From CAYQTL01 sp964420405 (GTDB taxonomy: Bacteria; Acidobacteriota; Thermoanaerobaculia; Thermoanaerobaculales; Sulfomarinibacteraceae), in contig CAYQTL010000114.1 in assembly GCA_964420405.1 (NCBI GenBank), positions 1 to 9,317 on the forward strand: a stretch of DNA of 9,317 nt. The letters are read 5' to 3'. Shown here piece by piece: positions 6,716 to 9,317 of this stretch; within the stretch, counting starts at the first letter, position 1; each line of letters begins with the position of its first letter. Under the pieces are notes generated by a model that was given only the letters and a program-made list of their open reading frames with translations, had not been told where the DNA came from and did not search any database. Made by a program: the position numbers and the translations under genes.

Positions 6716-7092
6716 TGGCCCGCGGCAACGACGCCCTCAACGGCTTTGTCGACGCCGGCTGCACGATCCGCGGCGAGCTCGAGTTCTCCAGTGCCTTCCG
6801 CCTCGACGGTCGCGTCGAGGGCACCGTCCGCTCCCGCTCCGAGCTCGTGGTCGGGGAGACCGGCGTGGTCGAGGGCGAGGTCGACGTCGCGCGATGTCTG
6901 GTCGGAGGCGAGGTCCGCGGCACCATCCGGGCCTCCGAGCGGTTGGTGCTGCACGGCGGTGCGCGGGTGTGGGCCGACGTCCACACTCCGGCGCTGGTGA
7001 TGGAGGACGGCGCGTTCCTGGAGGGCGCGGTCTCCATGGCGACCGCCGGCGAGAAAGAGAAAAAAAGCACAAAGCCCGGAGGCTCACCTTGA
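6715..7092 (+). CDS. Bactofilin family cytoskeletal protein
   Basis: 125 residues, matching the bactofilin (DUF583) family, whose members form nucleotide-independent filaments from a right-handed beta-helix. The core runs from about residue 10 to 108: repeated short strands with regularly spaced hydrophobic residues and glycines (CTIRGELEF, FRLDGRVEGTV, ELVVGETGVVEGEV, CLVGGEVRGTI, LVLHGGARVWADV, LVMEDGAFLEGAV). A short disordered, lysine-rich tail (GEKEKKSTKPGGSP) follows. There is no signal peptide or membrane segment. GGGAG at 6703-6707, seven bases upstream, supports ATG 6715, whose A is the last base of the parB stop. This coupling suggests a role in placing the ParABS machinery, as known for Myxococcus BacNOP; for this protein it is inference. 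The tail is encoded by an A-rich stretch with seven A at 7060-7066, unusual in this DNA. Confidence 0.92.
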   Translation: MARGNDALNGFVDAGCTIRGELEFSSAFRLDGRVEGTVRSRSELVVGETGVVEGEVDVARCLVGGEVRGTIRASERLVLHGGARVWADVHTPALVMEDGAFLEGAVSMATAGEKEKKSTKPGGSP

Positions 7093-7118
7093 CCCCGGCG
7101 AAACGTATCTGTTAGCTT
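7089..7118 (+). promoter_or_regulatory. Candidate promoter of the ATP synthase operon
   Basis: TTGACC at 7089-7094 and TAGCTT at 7113-7118, separated by 18 bases, fit a primary-sigma promoter with a good -35 and a TAnnnT -10 box. It overlaps the bactofilin stop codon and lies just upstream of atpF', whose ATG is about 50 bases after the -10. It occupies the one sizeable gap between genes in the window (7093-7167), where A+T content rises locally. The evidence is motif and position only. Confidence 0.5.
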
Positions 7119-7167
7119 GAGCCGCCCTGCCCCAGCAGGAGCGGACCGACACGCGCAGGAGCGGCGG

Positions 7168-7599
7168 ATGACCCCACCGGACCTGTCCCTGATCCTCATC
7201 ATGATCCTGTTCTGGGTCACCTTCTGGATGGTCCAGCGGTTCCTGATCCGTCCGGTCGGGTCGGTGATCGCAGAGCGCCGCGGCCGGGTGGAGTCCGCCG
7301 AGCGGGAGTACCGCTCCAAGCACGACGACTTCGTCTCCGCCACCGAGCGCCTCCGCAACGAGCTCGACGACGCCGCCCGCGACGCGGCGACCGTCCGTGC
7401 CGCCCATCGGGACGCCGCCAACCGTGCCCGTCAGGAGGCGCTCGAGACCGCCCGCGCCGACGCCGACCGCCGCCTCGACGGCGCGCTGTCGGACCTCGCG
7501 GTTGAAGCCGAGGCGGCTCGCGCCGAGCTCCGTCGCCACGCCCAGGAGCTGTCGCGGCTGTTCGCCGAGCAGCTGCTCGGCCGGGAGGTGCGGTCGTGA
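7168..7599 (+). CDS. atpF': F-type ATP synthase subunit b' (peripheral stalk)
   Basis: 143 residues. One N-terminal membrane helix at about 6-25 (LSLILIMILFWVTFWMVQRF) followed by FLIRPVGSVIAERRGRV and a long charged, alanine-rich coiled coil to the end. That is the architecture of b-type stalk subunits, which link the membrane a subunit to delta and the catalytic head. A second, longer b gene follows directly, so this is most likely the b' member of a heterodimer. ATG 7168 is preceded by AGGAG at 7157-7161 with a six-base spacer. An upstream in-frame TTG at 7117 would fall in the putative -10 box and add residues unlike the family. It is the first gene of the atp group. The stop overlaps the GTG start of the b gene (GTGA). 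Assigning b' versus b rests on order and length rather than on a diagnostic motif. Confidence 0.9.
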   Translation: MTPPDLSLILIMILFWVTFWMVQRFLIRPVGSVIAERRGRVESAEREYRSKHDDFVSATERLRNELDDAARDAATVRAAHRDAANRARQEALETARADADRRLDGALSDLAVEAEAARAELRRHAQELSRLFAEQLLGREVRS

Positions 7600-8165
7600 G
7601 AGCCTGGCTGGGGTGGATCGTGGTGCTCGCCGTCGCGCTGGTCATGGCGCTGCTCGTCGACCATGGCGAGCGCACCTTCGGCGTTCCCGACTGGTTCTGG
7701 ATGGCGCTCAACATGACCGTCTTCCTGTACCTTCTGCACCGCTTCGTCGGCCGCCCGATCGCCGCCTACCTGGACACCCGGCGCGACGGCATCGCCGCCG
7801 ACCTCGAGCAGGCCGCGGCCAAGCTCGCCGAGGCCGAGAGGATGCGCGGCGAGGTCATGGCGCGTCTCGAGGAGGTCGATCAGGAGGTTGCGGCGATCCG
7901 TCGGCGGGCCGAGGCCGAGGGCACGGCCGAGGCCGAGGCGATCGCCGAGCAGTCCGAGCGCGAGCAGGCCCGTTTCCTCACGCGGGTCGACGACGAGATC
8001 ACCCGCCGCCATGCGGAGGTTCGCCAGTCCCTCGCGCGGGAGACCGCCGAGCTCACCGCCCGGCTCACCCGCGACCTGCTGTCCGACCAGATCACCCCGG
8101 CCGACCGCGGGCGGGTGTTCGACCGCAGCGTCACCGCCCTCGAGGCGCTCCAGGAGAAGGAGTAG
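7596..8165 (+). CDS. atpF: F-type ATP synthase subunit b (peripheral stalk), with extra N-terminal hydrophobic segment
   Basis: 189 residues. The second hydrophobic stretch (about 30-50, VPDWFWMALNMTVFLYLLHR) with the following FVGRPIAAYLDTRRDGI is the standard b-subunit membrane anchor and hinge. Before it lies another hydrophobic segment (about 4-20, WLGWIVVLAVALVMALL), which may be a signal peptide or an extra membrane helix; several deltaproteobacterial b subunits carry a similar extension. The rest is a long coiled coil rich in A, E and R, containing an in-frame sequence duplication near 105-115 (AEAEGTAEAEA), and ends in a C-terminal part expected to bind delta. The GTG start has GGGAGG at 7583-7588, seven bases upstream, and overlaps the b' stop by four bases, so the two stalk subunits should be translated together. 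atpH starts two bases after the stop. Confidence 0.93.
   Translation: MRAWLGWIVVLAVALVMALLVDHGERTFGVPDWFWMALNMTVFLYLLHRFVGRPIAAYLDTRRDGIAADLEQAAAKLAEAERMRGEVMARLEEVDQEVAAIRRRAEAEGTAEAEAIAEQSEREQARFLTRVDDEITRRHAEVRQSLARETAELTARLTRDLLSDQITPADRGRVFDRSVTALEALQEKE
7907..7938 (+). repeat. Short in-frame direct repeat in the b-subunit coiled coil
   Basis: The 14-mer GGCCGAGGCCGAGG occurs at 7907-7920 and again at 7925-7938, an 18-base period that keeps the reading frame and encodes AEAE twice (AEAEGTAEAEAI). It looks like a small slippage duplication in a coiled coil, where extra alanine/glutamate turns are tolerated. An 18-base (six-residue) period is not a heptad multiple. Confidence 0.6.
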
Positions 8166-8167
8166 CC

Positions 8168-8719
8168 ATGTCCCGCTTCCGAGCGCTGCCCTACGCCAAG
8201 GCCCTGTTCGAGGTCTTGCGGCGCGCCGAGCCGGCCCGGGTCGACCGGGTCGTCGGCGAGCTCGACGACCTCGCCGCGGCCGTCGACGCCGTTCCCGAGC
8301 TGCTCCGGGTGCAGGTGTCGCCGACCGTGCCGGCCGAGGCCAAGACCGCGATCCTCGACCGGATCCTCGACCGCATGGAGGTGGACGACACCACCCGGCG
8401 GTTCGTCCACGTCGTGCAGAGCCACTACCGGCTCGAGCATCTCCCGGCCATCGCCGGGTCCTTCCGCGACCTCGTCGACCGTGACCGTGGCCGCGCCCGC
8501 GCCACCGTCGAGACCGCCGCGCCGCTCGCCGAGGAGCAGCAGCGGGCCCTGCTCGACGCCATGTCGGCCCTCACCGGCGCCGAGGTGGTGGCGCGCTTCG
8601 ACGACCGTCCCGAGCTGCTCGCGGGCTTCCGCGCCCGCATCGGCTCGCTCGTGTTCGACGGCTCCCTCGTCGGACAGGTCGAGCGGCTGAGCCGCCAAAC
8701 TCTCAGCGAACAGGGGTAA
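8168..8719 (+). CDS. atpH: F-type ATP synthase subunit delta (OSCP)
   Basis: 183 residues, typical of the family. Delta joins the b/b' stalk to the top of the alpha3-beta3 head. The N-terminal helical domain begins with the usual YAKALFEV (residues 9-16) and continues to about 105, including the conserved VSPTVPAEAKTAIL region. The C-terminal part has TVETAAPLAEEQQRALLDAMSALTG and then LLAGFRARIGSLVFDGSLVGQVERL, the typical delta ending (usually GG[FI].I.IGd...D.S). AAGGAG at 8157-8162, five bases before ATG 8168, is a strong ribosome binding site, and the gap to atpF is two bases. The stop codon TAA lies in the first copy of a 10-base tandem repeat; the atpA ATG begins 12 bases after the stop. 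Confidence 0.95.
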   Translation: MSRFRALPYAKALFEVLRRAEPARVDRVVGELDDLAAAVDAVPELLRVQVSPTVPAEAKTAILDRILDRMEVDDTTRRFVHVVQSHYRLEHLPAIAGSFRDLVDRDRGRARATVETAAPLAEEQQRALLDAMSALTGAEVVARFDDRPELLAGFRARIGSLVFDGSLVGQVERLSRQTLSEQG

Positions 8720-8728
8720 ACAGGGGTA
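8709..8728 (+). repeat. Perfect tandem 10-base duplication at the atpH/atpA junction
   Basis: AACAGGGGTA occurs twice without a gap (8709-8718 and 8719-8728). The first copy supplies the end of atpH including two bases of its TAA stop. The second supplies AGGGG at 8722-8726, the probable ribosome binding site of atpA, five bases before ATG 8732. A replication slip is the simplest origin, and it spaced the stop from the next start. Confidence 0.85.
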
Positions 8729-8731
8729 GTT

Positions 8732-9317
<586 letters not shown>

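Noticed and set aside
7073..7084. Small hairpin AGCC-CGGA-GGCT at the end of the bactofilin gene as a terminator
   Set aside because: The stem is only four base pairs, there is no T tract after it, and it lies inside coding sequence.
7117..7167. In-frame TTG at 7117 as the start of the b' subunit
   Set aside because: It has no ribosome binding site, overlaps the putative -10 box and adds 17 residues unlike b' proteins; ATG 7168 has a well-placed AGGAG.

Overview
The window is a conserved bacterial chromosomal block that usually lies close to the replication origin. All 12 genes read rightwards: yidC (3' part only), jag/khpB, mnmE, mnmG, rsmG, parA, parB, a bactofilin, then atpF' (b'), atpF (b), atpH (delta) and the 5' part of atpA (alpha). 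There is no dnaA, rpmH or rnpA in the window. I saw no tRNA, rRNA, CRISPR array, insertion sequence or phage gene.

The DNA is very G+C rich (roughly 70-75% in most stretches I counted). The YidC piece has the start of its C-terminal insertase domain preceded by the kind of sequence seen in diderm (Gram-negative) YidC. A b/b' pair of ATP synthase stalk subunits plus a bactofilin between parB and the atp genes recalls Desulfobacterota/Myxococcota-type and Acidobacteriota chromosomes. I cannot place the organism more closely from this sequence alone.

Region 1 (1-5092): membrane protein insertion (YidC), an RNA-binding partner (Jag), the two subunits of the U34 tRNA-modifying enzyme (MnmE, MnmG) and the 16S rRNA methyltransferase RsmG. 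Genes overlap or are 5 bases apart, so they look co-transcribed. Several normally conserved positions are changed: the KH-domain GxxG loop of Jag, the G4 motif of MnmE, and C-terminal signature residues of MnmG. Catalytic residues are kept.

Region 2 (5080-7092): parA and parB, with a near-perfect parS site lying across the rsmG/parA junction and a second parS-like site inside mnmG, then a bactofilin whose ATG shares one base with the parB stop. This is a complete ParABS chromosome segregation set, plus a cytoskeletal protein that in Myxococcus is known to work with ParABS. The G-over-C excess of the + strand, strong up to the end of rsmG, disappears or reverses from parA onward.

Region 3 (7089-9317): a 75-base gap carrying a good candidate promoter, followed by the F-type ATP synthase operon b'-b-delta-alpha; the remaining subunits are presumably beyond the right edge. 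A perfect 10-base tandem duplication sits at the delta/alpha junction.

Most of the window is ordinary, well-conserved housekeeping content; I do not see a wholly new system. The points most worth a second look are the dual-coding parS, the bactofilin coupled to parB, and the abrupt composition switch at the rsmG/parA boundary.
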